Positions 44,325-56,730 of a stretch of DNA of 64,000 bases are shown piece by piece (position 1 is the first letter of the stretch; each line of letters opens with the position of its first letter). Source of the stretch: Thozetella sp. PMI_491 (Eukaryota > Ascomycota > Sordariomycetes > Chaetosphaeriales > Chaetosphaeriaceae); assembly GCA_021432635.1 (NCBI GenBank), contig MU270066.1, positions 372,001-436,000 on the forward strand, written 5' to 3'. Both the position numbers and the translations under genes were made by a program. The notes under the pieces were generated by a model, which had not been told where the DNA came from, did no database searches, and saw nothing but the letters and a program-made list of their open reading frames with translations.

Positions 44325-45944
44325 ATGTAGACGGATGTAGACGGTCAACGGATTCTCTTATAGAAGGTGCACACGGTCACGGCATTGCTGGCAGGGAGAG
44401 ACTTCGGGCGATTCACTGAGGTTTCTCTGCGTTATGTTTTACGGATCCCTGCCCCAGATTGTACATCGTTATATTACTATTACACCACTTTAGACGTCAT
44501 GAATTCATATTAGAGCAATACATTTCATTGTTTAGCTTTATCTGCTGCGGCCTATTCGATCGATACCCCCAATGCTGTGTAACCTAAACCTCGGGTCGCC
44601 AACTCCACCTTTAGCCCCTTCCAAGCGGTCCAAGTTCATGATATATTGGAGCAACTTCACTTAGAACACACTTCTCCATGCTCTGAAAACTAAAGAATAG
44701 AGTAATTTAGCTAGTGCTTCCTCTGTTCTATTGTCTGACTAAGGGAGGTTATACGGTGGGTAGCCGTTGTGCACCGGCGTTAAGAGTAGAAGAGACCACC
44801 CATCAAGAATGTTTACGCCAGATTTGAAACGTCTCTACTATCTCGATATTCCTAAAGGATCATAGACCAAAATGACGAGCAGAATTTGCAGAAGTTCGTG
44901 GCAGTGCAGGATAATAGGCACAAGGCTGCCTTATCGACAGACAGAGCACAACAGTGCCCTCTGTGACGGGCGGTCCGTTTCGGAATAGCCGCGACACAGT
45001 GGAGCTCGGTTCCCAGCGTTTGTAACCGTGCCGCCCACCGTAGCTTTATGATTTCGATAGACCAGGCTCCGGTGGAATTTCACTCGTCGATAATGATGAC
45101 GTGGCGGCTGACACAAAGTGCAGTTCCACATATCAGGCTGAGAGGTTCCGACCGGGCATCAGGAGAAAAGCTGCTCAAGTACCTGCTGGAATTCTGGTTA
45201 GTTGGAGTTAAGCTAGTTCAAGTTTATTTACAGTCGTTTAATACTAGAAAAGTTCCAAATAAGCCGCAAGTATCATAGTTCGCACTACCGGTTTGGCCAG
45301 CGTGGAGCCTTGTTTTTCGGCAGTTTAAGCCAATTTGTTAAGCATATATCTCAGTGTAGATTTAGATAGTTATAACTCATCGCATTTCCGCTCCCCACCT
45401 AGTACAGCCACCAGACAGACCAGCTACAGCCAGAACTGAGGTGCCGGCGAGAGGATAAGTGGCTATCCCTTTAGCTAGTACTCAGGCTACTAGCTAGACT
45501 GTAAAAAAGGATATGTACCCCCTATGCTTAAATTTTCTTATAGTATCCGTACCAGTGCTGGTTGCCGATATACCGATGCATTGTTGTTTGGTTTGGAATG
45601 TGACGACGGGTGAAGCGTTGGCAACGCCACAATGCAGCCATGAGTACCAGGAGGGTGTGTGGTTTGCCAGAAGCATGTGACGGCATCACAAACCCCGCCC
45701 AGACGGTTTTCATTCTCGGCCGCATTTTCAGTTGATAGTCGATCGCCTGCAGTTCACCTCTCAGTTATCTCTTTCTACTGAGGTCTTCCGATCGCTATAT
45801 TTTCTTTTGTTTTTCACAATCGCTATCCCTTTCACAGATTTAGTGACATTTGCCCTTCCGTCATCGTGGTGCCATCGCGAGACATGCCCCGCTCATCCTA
45901 GTTGCCTGGCCTTACTCCTGCGCAACAGTCTTCTTGCACCCAAT
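44325..45944. other. Intergenic between FAS alpha and the HET-NACHT-WD40 gene
   Basis: 1.6 kb of markedly AT-richer sequence with no supported gene. The reading frame of the next gene is open upstream to ~45732 but has no ATG before 45945. Confidence 0.6.
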
Positions 45945-48900
45945 ATGCGGCTTCTGCAAATTCGCCAGGGAGGCGATATCAGATCAACCCTCTTCTTAAG
46001 CGATGATATCCCTCAGTACGCCATTTTATCCCATACATGGGGCGCCGATGAGGTCACTTTCCAAGACTTGCAGACTCAACACGCTAAGGATAAACTTGGC
46101 TACAACAAGATCGACTTCTGTGGAAGACAGGCTCGTAAGAATGGCCTCGACTATTTTTGGGTGGACACATGCTGCATCGACAAGACAAGTAGCAGCGAGC
46201 TTCAAGAATCCATCAATTGCATGTTCCGCTGGTATCAGGGTGCGGCAAGATGTTACGTATACCTCGCGGACGTCTCTTCGCCCGGTGCCTATCCCAGCAA
46301 CGAATTTGCTTCCTGGGAAGTAGCTTTACGGAATAGCAAATGGTTCACCCGAGGATGGACCCTTCAAGAGCTCATCGCTCCCTGCTCAGTCGAGTTCTTC
46401 TCTCGAGATGGCCAGATATTAGGAGACAGGACTTCGCTCGAGCACATCATTTACGATACTACCAAGATTCCCATTCGAGCACTTCGAGGCACCCCTCTCT
46501 CTACCTTCAGCGTCTCTGATAGAATGCAATGGATGGAAAGACGGATGACCACTCGCAAGGAAGACAAGGCGTACGCGCTTTTAGGAATCTTTGAAGTGCA
46601 AATACCGCTTCTGTACGGCGAAGGAGAAGACAAGGCATTCAAGCGGCTCCTTGAGGAGATTCACAAGTCATCGCAATACGAACCCTTACCAATGCCGACT
46701 GCGAGAGACGCTACATATGACTCAAGGGCTGAAGAACACAACACATACTGCCATCCAGAGACGCGCCTGGATCTTCTCCGGACTATCACCGAGTGGGCCG
46801 ACGAGCCGGTCGCTAAGACTATATTCTGGCTCAATGGGATGGCGGGTACAGGCAAGTCGACGGTGTCACGAACTGTCTCCCAGCGCTTCAAGGACCGTGG
46901 GATTCTAGGAGCGAGCTTCTTCTTTAAGAGGGGCGAAGCTGACCGCGGTAATGCTACCCTTCTTTTTACGACCATCGCGGAGCAACTTAGCCGTGCTTTT
47001 CCGGCACTGAGGCGATTGATCGCAGACGCAATTCATGCAAATCCTCATATTCAGCACAGAGCTTTGCGGGAGCAGTTTAAAGAGCTTATCTTAGACCCTC
47101 TTGACAAAATATCCACCCCAATGAATCTGGCAGTCGTTGTCGACGCTCTGGATGAGTGCGATGGGGACGCTGATATTAGGAATATAATTCTACTTCTTGC
47201 TCGGGCGTCAAGTCTAGGTTCAGTACGCCTAAGGGTATTCATCACGAGCCGGCCGGAATTACCAATCCGCCTTGGCTTTACAAAAGTAGAAGGGAGTTAC
47301 CAAGATTTCATCCTTCACGAAATACCTGAACCGATTGTTGAGCACGATATATCCGTCTACTTAAGCAACGAGCTTATAAAGATACGGAATGACTACAACT
47401 CTGGGATGCCAGAGAGCCTACAACTCCCTTCGAGCTGGCCTGGTCAGGATAAGATCGAGACCTTAGTGCATATGGCTCTGCCTCTTTTCATCTTTGCGGC
47501 AACTATATGCCGGTTCATTGGTGATGATGTGTTGCTAGACCCGGAAGAGAAGCTTCGGCAAGTCTTGGAATATCATACTTTGTCTGAGGAAGTGGATCAT
47601 CCCAAGCTCGATTTCACATATCGCCCAGTCCTCAATCAATTCATGACCGGGTGCCCGTCCAGTCAGGCTGAGAGCCTTCTAGACGGATTTCGAAATATCG
47701 TTGGCACGATTATTCTTCTTGCGGAACCCCTCTCAGGATTCTCTCTGGCAGCACTCCTCGAGCTCCCCCCCAAAGTCGTCTTTGCCACGCTCAATCGCCT
47801 CCATTCAGTCCTCAAAGTTCCATCGACACAGAATGCTCCTATTAGAACATTCCACCTATCATTTCGCGATTTTCTTCTTGATTCAAGTCGCTGTTCGCGA
47901 GAATTCTGGATAGACGAGGCGCATCGTCACGAAATCATTGCCACCAAATGCATTCAGGTCATGAACCGTTTTCTCAAAAAAGACATATGCAGTCTAGTAA
48001 TACCGGCAACCTCACTCTCTGGTGTTGATCCTGGTATCATAGAAGCCTCGCTACCAGAAAATGCTCGCTATGCTTGTATGTATTGGGTGCATCACTTAGA
48101 ACATGCCAACACCCGACTACGGGATGGGGATCAGGTGCACACTTTTCTCTTAACTCACTTTCTCCACTGGCTTGAGGCATTATCCCTCTTGAAGAGAGCG
48201 GATGAAAGTCTTAGGATGGTCAGGACATTAGAGACCCTTATCGAGGTGAGTTGTGTCAATTTCCCTGGAACAATTTGCATTCTCTGATGCAATTTCAGCC
48301 AGGAACGAGATTCGAAAAATTCCTTCAAGACGCAAATCGATTCATTCTTAATTGCACTCAGATTATCACAGCCTGTCCTCTGCAGCTTTACTCATCAGCC
48401 ATATTCTTTTCACCAAAAAGTAGCGTGGTTCGCCATAGTTTTATTCACGAACCCTCAATGTGGCTGTCTACTCAGTCAAAGATACAGGACGACTGGACCG
48501 CATGCGTTCAGACACTCGAAGGTCATCTTAAAGCTGTTACCTCGATTGTATACTCAGATGATGGCCGCTGTCTAGCTTCCCTGTCCGATAACATCATTAA
48601 GATCTGGAATCCGTCACCAGGAAGTTGCACCCAGACGTTGGAAAGCTCTCTCCCTTGTCCTTTGTCAATTACGTTATCGCCCGATGGCGGCCTGCTCGCA
48701 ATAGTTGCCAACCGCGTCGGCTCAATTGAGATATGGAATTTGGCGACAGGAATCTGCGAACACAACTATGAATGTCGCGATGCCACAAATAGAAAAGGTG
48801 GTATCTCATTTTCGCCTGATAATCGCTTCTTTGCAGTGCGATTTTGGACGAATCCCTGGGTAGGACATGGAATTCTTCTCTGGGATCTATCTTCAAGGGT

Positions 48901-50584
48901 TGAACCCGAGGAGCTACCTGGCTGTAGCTGTTTCGCATTTTCAGCGAACAGTAGATGGATAGCCTTAGCGATGGATCGTGGGATATATTTCCGAGACTTG
49001 ACCGTCAAGGCGACCCTTTCAAACAACTTCGCTACAGACAGGATAATACCTACAAACCATCGCTGTTATGAGCTACATTTTTCAGCCCATGATAGCTCTC
49101 TTATTTCAGTCTCGCCTGAATACATCTTCCTATGGAATCTGTGGGATACAGGTCAAAGCTGCGTCCAACAGATAGACATAAGCTTCGTCGATTCCGTCTG
49201 GGATGTCACACCCTGGTTCTCGCGAGACCACCTCGTCGTTGCTCTGGCATGTAAGAAAATCATCCGGTTATTCGATCTAGCCACCGGTCTGCACAAGAAT
49301 GGAATTCAGATTCACTCCCAGAACCCCGGTATCATCACATTATCACCAGACATGCGTTGGGTTGCCTCGGCTCTACAGGACAGTTCAATTAAAATCTGGA
49401 ATTTAGCAGCGCTAAGTACAACAGGGGCTTTAAAGGAGCGTGCCTGCGACGACTGCAACTTCGTCTTCTCGTCGGATGAAAGTTGGCTTGTCTCAGTCTC
49501 ACGAGAAGGTTTCCGGCTCTGGGACCTGACTTCGGAACCTGTCAAGTTAGCACTTGAAGCAGAGCGCTGGGGATGTACATTCTCGCCAGATGGACATTGG
49601 CTAGTCTCAGCCTCTCAGACCAGTTTCCAGCTCTGGGACTTGACTGTAAAGCCCATCAATTTGGTACTCGAAGCTGAGAGTTGCCATTGTACACTCTCAC
49701 AGGATAGCTCGTGGATTGCCTCAGCGGCACATAAGACAGTGCAGCTGTGGGATCTTCAAACTGGGCCGATTAGCCGGATGCTTTTGGACCACCTTTACGA
49801 GGTTGACAGCCTAAAATTTTCACCAGATGGTTGCTGGTTGGCTTCAACTGCTGCAGGCAGAGGTTCAATCAAGCTTTGGGACCTACGGACAAGAGGCATC
49901 GCGATACCCTTCCTTGAACATCGATACATGGACAGTACTGTTGCCTTCTCACCAGACAGTCGTTTTATTTCCTGGGAGTGCGCTGGGGGTATTACTATAT
50001 ACGACCTCACCTCGGGTGTCTACAAGGAATTGCAAGGCTTTCGCCATTTAGTGGAAAAGATTGTCTTTTCTGCAGATGATCGCTGGCTAGTTACAGTCTC
50101 CGTCAGTGGTAAGATCTATCTCTGGAATATTGACACAGGGAACTGTGAGCGCTCTTGGGAGGGTCATACTGGAAATGATGTCTTGATCTCGATTTCGCCA
50201 GATGGACACTGGCTTGCTTCAGCTTGTTCATCCGATGCCACGGTCAAGCTCTGGGATGCAGTCGCAGATTCATGCGTACAAAGGCTCGACATATATGGGA
50301 AGATCAATTATCTTGATCTGGACCCTGGAAGCTCATGCCTACGCACAAATATGGGTTGTTTCCACCTGAAGCTAGATGGCGTTGTGCCACGACTTCACCC
50401 AGGGTGCTGTATGAGCTCGGACGGCACATGGATAGCAATTAATGGGGAAAAGATGCTCTGGTTACCCCCTGACTACCGGTCGTTTATCTCAGCGGTGTCC
50501 AAGTCATTTGTCGCGATTTTTGACAGCTCCGGGCAACCTTTAATCCTGAAGTCTACGAGACATGGTATCAACAATGTGACATAG
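45945..50584 (+). CDS. HET-NACHT-WD40 NLR-like protein (het-e/het-d type)
   Basis: Fungal NOD-like receptor of the HNWD class, known in Podospora anserina (het-e, het-d, het-r) for heterokaryon incompatibility and programmed cell death. Exons 45945-48245 and 48299-50584 give 1528 aa; the 53-nt intron (GTGAGT to TTTCAG) joins the two long frames. The HET domain occupies ~1-190 (MRLLQIRQGGDIRSTLFLS; YAILSHTWGADEVTFQDL; WVDTCCIDKTSSSELQESI; WFTRGWTLQELIAP). The NACHT domain starts near residue 295, with Walker A GMAGTGKST and Walker B VVVDALDECD. From ~845 onward come at least ten WD40-like repeats (SPDG...LASxxxIKIW). They are diverged, unlike the near-identical repeats of the polymorphic Podospora genes, so this is probably not a fast-evolving allele. 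It appears intact. It is visibly less GC-rich than the flanking FAS and PKS genes. Confidence 0.9.
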
Positions 50585-52322
50585 TCCTACGAGAGCTATG
50601 CAAATCTTCTTAAGATATAATAGAGATTTGGGAGTTTGTCGCAGAACATCGCGAATACTGTGACGAGAAGGCATAGAGGCGGTGGGATGAAAAAGGTTCT
50701 ATGAAAGTACATTTAGATTGATAGTTTTCTCTACTGCTTTAAGGACCTGTAGCTCTCTGAAGCGTATGTCGTGGTGGATTGCTGCAGGGTCTTTAGATGG
50801 TGGATTGCTGCAGGGTCTTTAGATATTAAAGAGGTTGGGCATGTTTATTAATCACAGAGAATTTCAAGAATTTTCATGTACAGCAACGACGCGATAAATA
50901 CGTTGCCCAGTGCCTCTGTCGCATCAGGTCATACTGCGACGTACCCCGGTGTCACTCTGACAGCAAGTTAGCTACAGGTGACAAAGCCAAAGGTTCAAGA
51001 GAACATGCAATATAAACTTAAACTTGTAGAGTAAGTGCTACATGAAGGGTTCCCAACCCTTTCCCTATTGTTTTAAATACACAATGAGTTGAGCACAACA
51101 CACCTGCACAACAGACTCTCATAGTAGGCTCGCCTTTCGCCCATCATGATAGAGAAAACAGTTATGCTCCACCATACCCCGGAGGAACACCATCACGTGA
51201 TAACCGCCCCCATACCTTGTGCAAGTACCGAATGTGCCTACCTACCTACCTTGGGTGGATGGCTCCTCCGACCTCCGCGGCTGTCTCGGATGGGAAGCTT
51301 TGACCAGCTGAGTGCCCACCCGCAACCCTGCTCGTCCAGAGTGACCCCATCCCGCAAGTTGACAGGCCACCAGATTCGGGGTGTCGAAGACGCTGTGCAA
51401 CGTCGCTACGCTCGCTACGTGGCTGCGAAGGCTCAATATACAGGAGCTCTCGCACAGCAGATGGGAGTCCGGACTCTCCAGCACATTCGATCTGCCAAGC
51501 GAACCGCACGACAGCACCTGATGGGGCGTATCCACGGAACCCCCCGGAGCCGGGCCTGATCCGCAGGAACATGGGTTGGTGGGCCGGATGTGGCCGCGGC
51601 GAGCAGAAAAAGGTAGGCCGAGCTGCCGGGGGAGCCGCAGCCTGCAAGACCGGAGAAGCCGCAGCGACGACAAACCACACGGTCCCCGCCCGTCACCAGC
51701 ACGGTCTTGCCGACATGGCTCAACCGGCATTCAGTTGTCTGGTCCGACGGGCGATTTGTTTGTCTCTAATCTGTTATTTCGCATCGGTCCACGTCTTTGC
51801 TCATTTTAGGATTTGCAGTTCGCTTCTCGGGCGCGAAGGAGGGAGAGTGACGTTGGCAAAAGTGGGTCGGCGAATCCTCTTACACGAAGGACTAAGTCCG
51901 CCCCGCGTTTGTTAAGCGCGAGCGCGAAAAGGCGAGCAGGGACCCAGTCCAGCCAGCCCCAGGCTTAATTAGTGTCTCGCGTGTCTCGCGACGACTCTGG
52001 GGACGAGAGGTCTGTGGGCCAAAGAGGGAGAACCCCCCTGCGCCCCTCGATGCGGCTCATCTCCCGTAGTACCGAGTCGCAGAGCTCATGCATGCGTTTT
52101 GCGACGTGGTGTGAATGTTCCGGAAGTGCATCATTTCTCAAAACAGAAAAAAAAAGTCATTTCAGGGGGTAAATCTAATAGCACGCCCCTTCTCGTTGCC
52201 CTCTAAAGTACAAAGGCCCACGGTATCCACTTTAGCCAGCACAGCCAACCCAAAAACAGTCTACGTTAGTATATCCATTTATAGCGAATCTATCAGCACA
52301 GCCCCGAGAGACCCGAGCCCCC
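50585..52322. other. Intergenic between NLR and O-methyltransferase
   Basis: 1.7 kb with no supported gene. An AT-rich half (to ~51.1 kb) gives way to GC-rich sequence. Open frames at 51146-51559 (+) and 51242-51730 (-) show no domain. Confidence 0.5.
50773..50824. repeat. Perfect 26-base tandem duplication
   Basis: Two exact head-to-tail copies of a 26-base unit beginning GGTGGATTGCTGCAGG, at 50773-50798 and 50799-50824, about 190 bases after the NLR stop codon. Perfect identity implies recent slippage or duplication. Confidence 0.9.
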
Positions 52323-53730
52323 TTAGTTTGGCCGGTAAACGATCTCGAGCGCCGACAGCGTGCTGCCCGGCTGCTTCCTGACCGCCTCGATGACCAGCCG
52401 TCCCTGCGCGTCGGCTACCGAAGCGAGCAGCTCCTCAAACTCGTAGTGGTGGCGCTCCTTGGTAGCGAACACCTGGAACATGACCAAGTCGCGGTATCGC
52501 TCCAGGGCGTCGTGGGCGGGGTTTCCGTTGGGGTCGACGACGTCGGAAAGCACGGTGTCGACGATGAGCAGCTTGGCCTCGGGGTTGGCGCGCATGGCCG
52601 GCAGGACACCGTTCAAGATACGCTGGCATTCGGAGTCGGAGTGGTTGTGGAGGGTCATGCGGATGATGTAGACAACGGGGCCGGGCCGGGGCTGCTGGAC
52701 GGTGAAGCGGTCGGCGGCAACGGTCTGGATGCGCTCGCGGACGTGCGCCGGCTGCGCGGCCATCAGGCCACGGCTGTTGCCGAGCGTCTCGGGGCTATCC
52801 TGGACGACGAAACGGAGGCGGGGGAAGGACTCGGCGAGGGCCACAGCGACGCTGCCCGGGGCACCGTCGATCTACAGGGTGGAGGTGTCAGTGGTGGTTT
52901 GACTAAAGGCGGGTCTTTGGTTCTCTCCGTGAAATTATCCGGGGAAAGCGATCTCAACTTACGTGCACAACGACACCCTGGCCTACGGAGGCCCAGTCGA
53001 GGTCGTGGACGACGTGGGCCACGTTGGTAGCCACACCGCCGTACACACCCTTCATGTAACCCGAGAACAGGCGGCCGAGCTCGCGGTGTCCGGTGATGAA
53101 GTCGAACGAAGTCTGGTTCATGTTCATAGCTAGGTTCGCGGCGGTGTGGGTCTGGTCGTCGGTCTGGCCCCACTTCTGGGTGGCCTCGGCGGACTTGGCG
53201 GCCACGGGCATGTAGAAGCCGGTCATGAACTTGGTCCAGCCGGTGTAAGCGGCGTGGTTGGCCGCGAAGTTGCGGCTGGCCGGGGTGTGAGCCAGCTTGC
53301 CGGGCGCGGGCTCGCAGAGGAAGCCGGTGGTCATGGCCATGCGAGCGAACCCGAGGAGGTGGCGGACCGGCACGTTGCAGAGGCGCGCGACGTGCTCGTA
53401 GTCAGCCGAGCCCGTGAGCGGAATGGCCGACAGGACCTGGAAGTGCGCGAGCCACTGCACACTGGCGATGAGCTGGTACTGCACGGCGAGCCACGGCAGG
53501 TACTCGGTCGGGTCCATAATGAGCTGGTGCAGCTTGGCGGTGGCTCCCAGCAGCTTGTCGCGGGCCTCGCGCACATTGACGGGGGCCTGGCGGAGGGCGG
53601 TGGCATCACCACCATCGGCGCCGAACGAGGGAGACTTGATGCCGTTGAGCTCGTAGTAGCCGGTGATAAGCTTGGCAGCGGCGAGGGCCTCGCGGGCCGT
53701 GGCCTCGAGAACGGAGTGCTCGTCAGACAT
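52323..53730 (-). CDS. SAM-dependent O-methyltransferase
   Basis: Class I O-methyltransferase of the family used in fungal polyketide pathways (plant-type COMT fold; AflP/AflO-like architecture). Minus-strand exons 53730-52963 and 52871-52323 give 438 aa; donor CAC|GTAAGT and acceptor TGTAG keep phase 0. The N-terminal ~200 residues form the helical dimerisation domain (LHQLIMDPTEYLPWLAVQYQ). The SAM-binding region begins at the junction (GVVVH-IDGAPGSVAVALAESFPRLRFVVQD). The usual DxGGGxG loop reads IDGAPGS, a notable departure. The probable catalytic His is in MTLHNHSDSE, the counterpart of the family HDWSDE motif, followed by CQRILNGVLPAM. It diverges from the MFS gene and lies 4.9 kb from the PKS start, so it is a likely tailoring enzyme of the polyketide. 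Which hydroxyl it methylates is not known. Confidence 0.9.
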
Positions 53731-54812
53731 GCTGGGCGGCGGTGTTGCTGCTGGTGCTGATGCTGCCGGTGTTGCTGCCGCTGGTGCTCCGCTGCGTGTT
53801 GCTGGTGCTTGCGGGGTTCCGGGTCGTGCTCAAGGGGATAGCCGTCGTCGTCTTCGCGTCTCGCTCTCGCAACAGTGTGGACTCTTCAAGCAACGGGGGC
53901 CGGACAGCGCTGGACGGGGTGGTGTGCGCGCCCTCGCGCCTATAGGCATGGCTGATCGCCGCGGTCAGCTCCCAGAAACGTGATCTCAGATCTCCACCAA
54001 AGTCCAAAATACACCTGGCGGCCTGCTGGCCGGCGATCCCCTGGCGCCGGATCCCGTTAGGGATCGAATGGTGCCGGGCAATGCGGGGCGCAGAAATCCC
54101 AAAGACACCGCAGTGAGCACCGCAGTGAGTAGTGAGTGCAGTGCCAGCGCTCGCTGAGGGCAGGAGCAGGTGGGGCGGGTGTGGGAAGATCGGAGAAGGA
54201 GCTGCTCAGTGGTTGGCGACAACCCTGCCCGCCACGTGGAAAGGTTTCCGTCTGCGCTGCTTGGCAGGGCTTTGGGTGTCCGGCCGGCACTTCTGATACA
54301 GCGACCTTGCAGGAGCCCCACCTTCCCAGCCTGGAGGGTTCCCACTTCCGGGGAGCGGCCGCCCGCAGATCGTCCCAGCTCGTCCCAGCTCGCCCTTGCT
54401 CGCCCTTCGCTCGCGTCTTGCAAGTGGCCCCACCCACGGGCCGCGCCTATGGACCTATGGGTTTGAACGCGGGGCTTCGCGCCCGGCATCTCCGGAACCC
54501 CCAGACACGGCAAGTAGGGATCGGTGGCGCCAGCAAGACACTCCCCATATTGCTGCGTCTCAGGTTCCGGAGTCCATAGCTCGCGTGTAATTGGACGCCG
54601 AGTCCGCGTCGAACAATGGAGGGAGCAGCTGCGATGTTATCTGGCCGTACTTCGTCCCTCTTTCGGGCCCGTTTGCTTACATCTTATCACAATCGCAGGG
54701 CTCTCTCCAGACTTTACTCGCCTTTTTCCTTTTCTCCTCGTCCCTCTGTATCCCTCTCCTTGCACTAGATTCCTCGACGTCACGCAGTCTTCCGTGGTTG
54801 CCGTCGCCCGCC
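53731..54812. promoter_or_regulatory. Divergent promoter of the O-methyltransferase and MFS genes
   Basis: A 1.08 kb spacer between two divergent cluster genes. It holds a 10-base periodic repeat at 54371-54410. Reading both strands by eye I found no full AflR-consensus site here, unlike the FAS and PKS promoters. Confidence 0.5.
54371..54410 (+). repeat. 10-base periodic repeat
   Basis: Four consecutive 10-base units of the form CGYCCNNGCT or close variants (CGTCCCAGCT twice, then CGCCCTTGCT and CGCCCTTCGC), in the O-methyltransferase/MFS promoter. Confidence 0.75.
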
Positions 54813-56730
54813 ATGTCCGCCAACCAGCAAAAACAGGCCCCGGGGTCTCAGGAGCAGCTCCGGGAGAAGCCGCTGCCGGTCCCACAAACCGACAGCAGCT
54901 CCGGCTCTGAGTCCGGAGACTCGGGAGATGAGGGACAGTATCTGCAGATGGGACCCCAGCTCATCGGCATTGTCGCGAGTCTAATGTTGGGAGTTTTCTG
55001 CATGGCGCTCGACAATACGGTTAGTCGCTGTCAGCAGCGCAGGCGCCGTTGCATCCCGCCTCACCCGATCTGCAGGGGTCGCGTGGTCAGCCTCAATCCT
55101 TTTACTGACCTTGTATGTCTAGATTCTGGCCGTTGCCATTCCCAAGATCACGGATGACTTCCACGCCCTCGATGACGTCGGTTGGTACGCCTCGGCCTAC
55201 CTGCTTACTGGCTGCTGTATGTTTTTTTGTCTCTTGTCCCGCCGCCCCGCGGTTCCACTGCGATGCAGCTAACTGACGCGCTCCACTTTGCACTCGTGCA
55301 GCCTTCCAGCTCCTCTTCGGCAAGCTCTACTCTCTGCTCAACGTCCGCTGGGTCTTCCTCACTGCCCTGTTCATCTTCGAGGTCGGCTCGCTGGTGTGCG
55401 GCGTGGCCCCCACCTCCAATGCCCTCATCATCGGACGTGCCGTGGCTGGCCTCGGCAGCGCGGGTATCTTCAGCGGCGCCTTGATGTGCATTGCCTCCGT
55501 TGTCGAGGTGCCCCGCCGCCCCGCTTTCTTCGGTCTCATCGGTGGTGTGTACGGCGTCGCCTCGGTCGCCGGTCCCCTGGTACGTGCCGACGCGCGGGGA
55601 GAAAACGTGGAGTCTTGGGCCCGGGCCGTTTGCTGACTTGTGAAACACAGATGGGCGGTGCTTTCACCGATCAGCTGACCTGGCGGTGGTGCTTCTACAT
55701 CAACCTGCCTCTCGGTGCCGTCACCGCCGTCGGCGTCTTGGTCATGCTCCGCCCCAAGGCCAAGGTCGGTGCCGAGCGCGTCCCGTTCCTCGTGCTGATC
55801 AAGTCCCTCGACCCCATCGGCACGCTTATCTTCGTTCCCGCCATCGTGTGCCTCCTGATTGCTCTGCAGTGGGGAGGCGTCACCTACCCCTGGTCTAACG
55901 GTCGCATCATTGCTCTGTTTGTCGTCTTCGGCGTCACTCTCATTGCGTTCTGCTACATCCAGACCCGGCTCGGATCTGACGCCACGGTTCCCGTGCGCAT
56001 TGCCAAGCAGCGCACCATCGTCTCGGCCTCGCTGTTCGGTCTCTGCATCGGTGGCTCGTTCTTCATCAACATCTACTTCATCCCCATCTGGTTCCAGGCC
56101 ATTCTGGACAAGACCGCCGTCACGGCCGGTGTTGACTCGCTGCCCCTGGTTATGGCCGAGATCGTTGCCATTGTCGCCTCGGGCGCGCTCGTCACCAACT
56201 TCGGCCACTACGCTCCCTTCTTCATTGCCTCGGCCGTTGTTTCTAGCGTCGGCGCCGGCCTCATCACCACCTTCAGCGTCGACACCTCGCAGGCCGCCTG
56301 GGTGGGCTACACCTTCCTCTACGGCTTCGGTATCGGCCTGGGCTTCCAGCAGGGTGGTGTGGCCGCGCAGGCCGTCCTGCCCGCCATGGACGTGTCGGTC
56401 GGCACCGCGTTCGTGCTCTTCATCCAGATTCTAGGAGGTGCCGTGTTCGTCTCGGTCGCCCAGAACCTGTTCGCCAACCGCCTCATCGAGAACCTGGTTG
56501 CCCTCAACATCCCTGGCCTGAACCCCGAGCTGATCACCCAGGCTGGTGCCACCGGCCTGCGGATGCTGGTCCCTCCCGAGGTCCTGCCCCAGGTGCTGGT
56601 TGCCTACAACGATGCCATTGGCAAGGCTTTCCAGATCGGCATGATCCTCAGCTGCCTCTCCATCATCGGCGCCGTCGGTGTCGAGTGGAGGAGCGTCAAG
56701 GGCAAGCAGATCACCGCGGCTGCCGCTTAG
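54813..56730 (+). CDS. MFS multidrug/toxin efflux transporter (14-TM type)
   Basis: Major facilitator superfamily proton antiporter, likely exporting the cluster product or giving self-protection. Four exons, 54813-55019, 55123-55216, 55302-55579 and 55651-56730, give 552 aa with all junctions in frame. A ~45-residue Ser/Gln-rich cytosolic N-terminus precedes TM1. Signature motifs are [41 protein letters not shown] (motif A region), [17 protein letters not shown] and the motif C-like [20 protein letters not shown], then [12 protein letters not shown]. This is the 14-spanner DHA family that includes AflT and TOXA-type pumps. Many hydrophobic helices follow to the C-terminus ([12 protein letters not shown]). 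It is transcribed divergently from the O-methyltransferase and in the same direction as the PKS, 1.9 kb upstream of it. Confidence 0.93.

Noticed and set aside
51433-51723. Minus-strand frame starting MSHVGKTVLVTGG, like a Rossmann dehydrogenase N-terminus
   Set aside because: Only the first dozen residues resemble an SDR or epimerase. None of the three following frames continues the fold and no YxxxK motif follows, so chance or a very old remnant.
53731-54812. Search for AflR sites between the O-methyltransferase and MFS genes
   Set aside because: Near matches such as TCGCTGAGGGC near 54150 fail at the conserved CGR end. I saw no full TCGSWNNSCGR on either strand.
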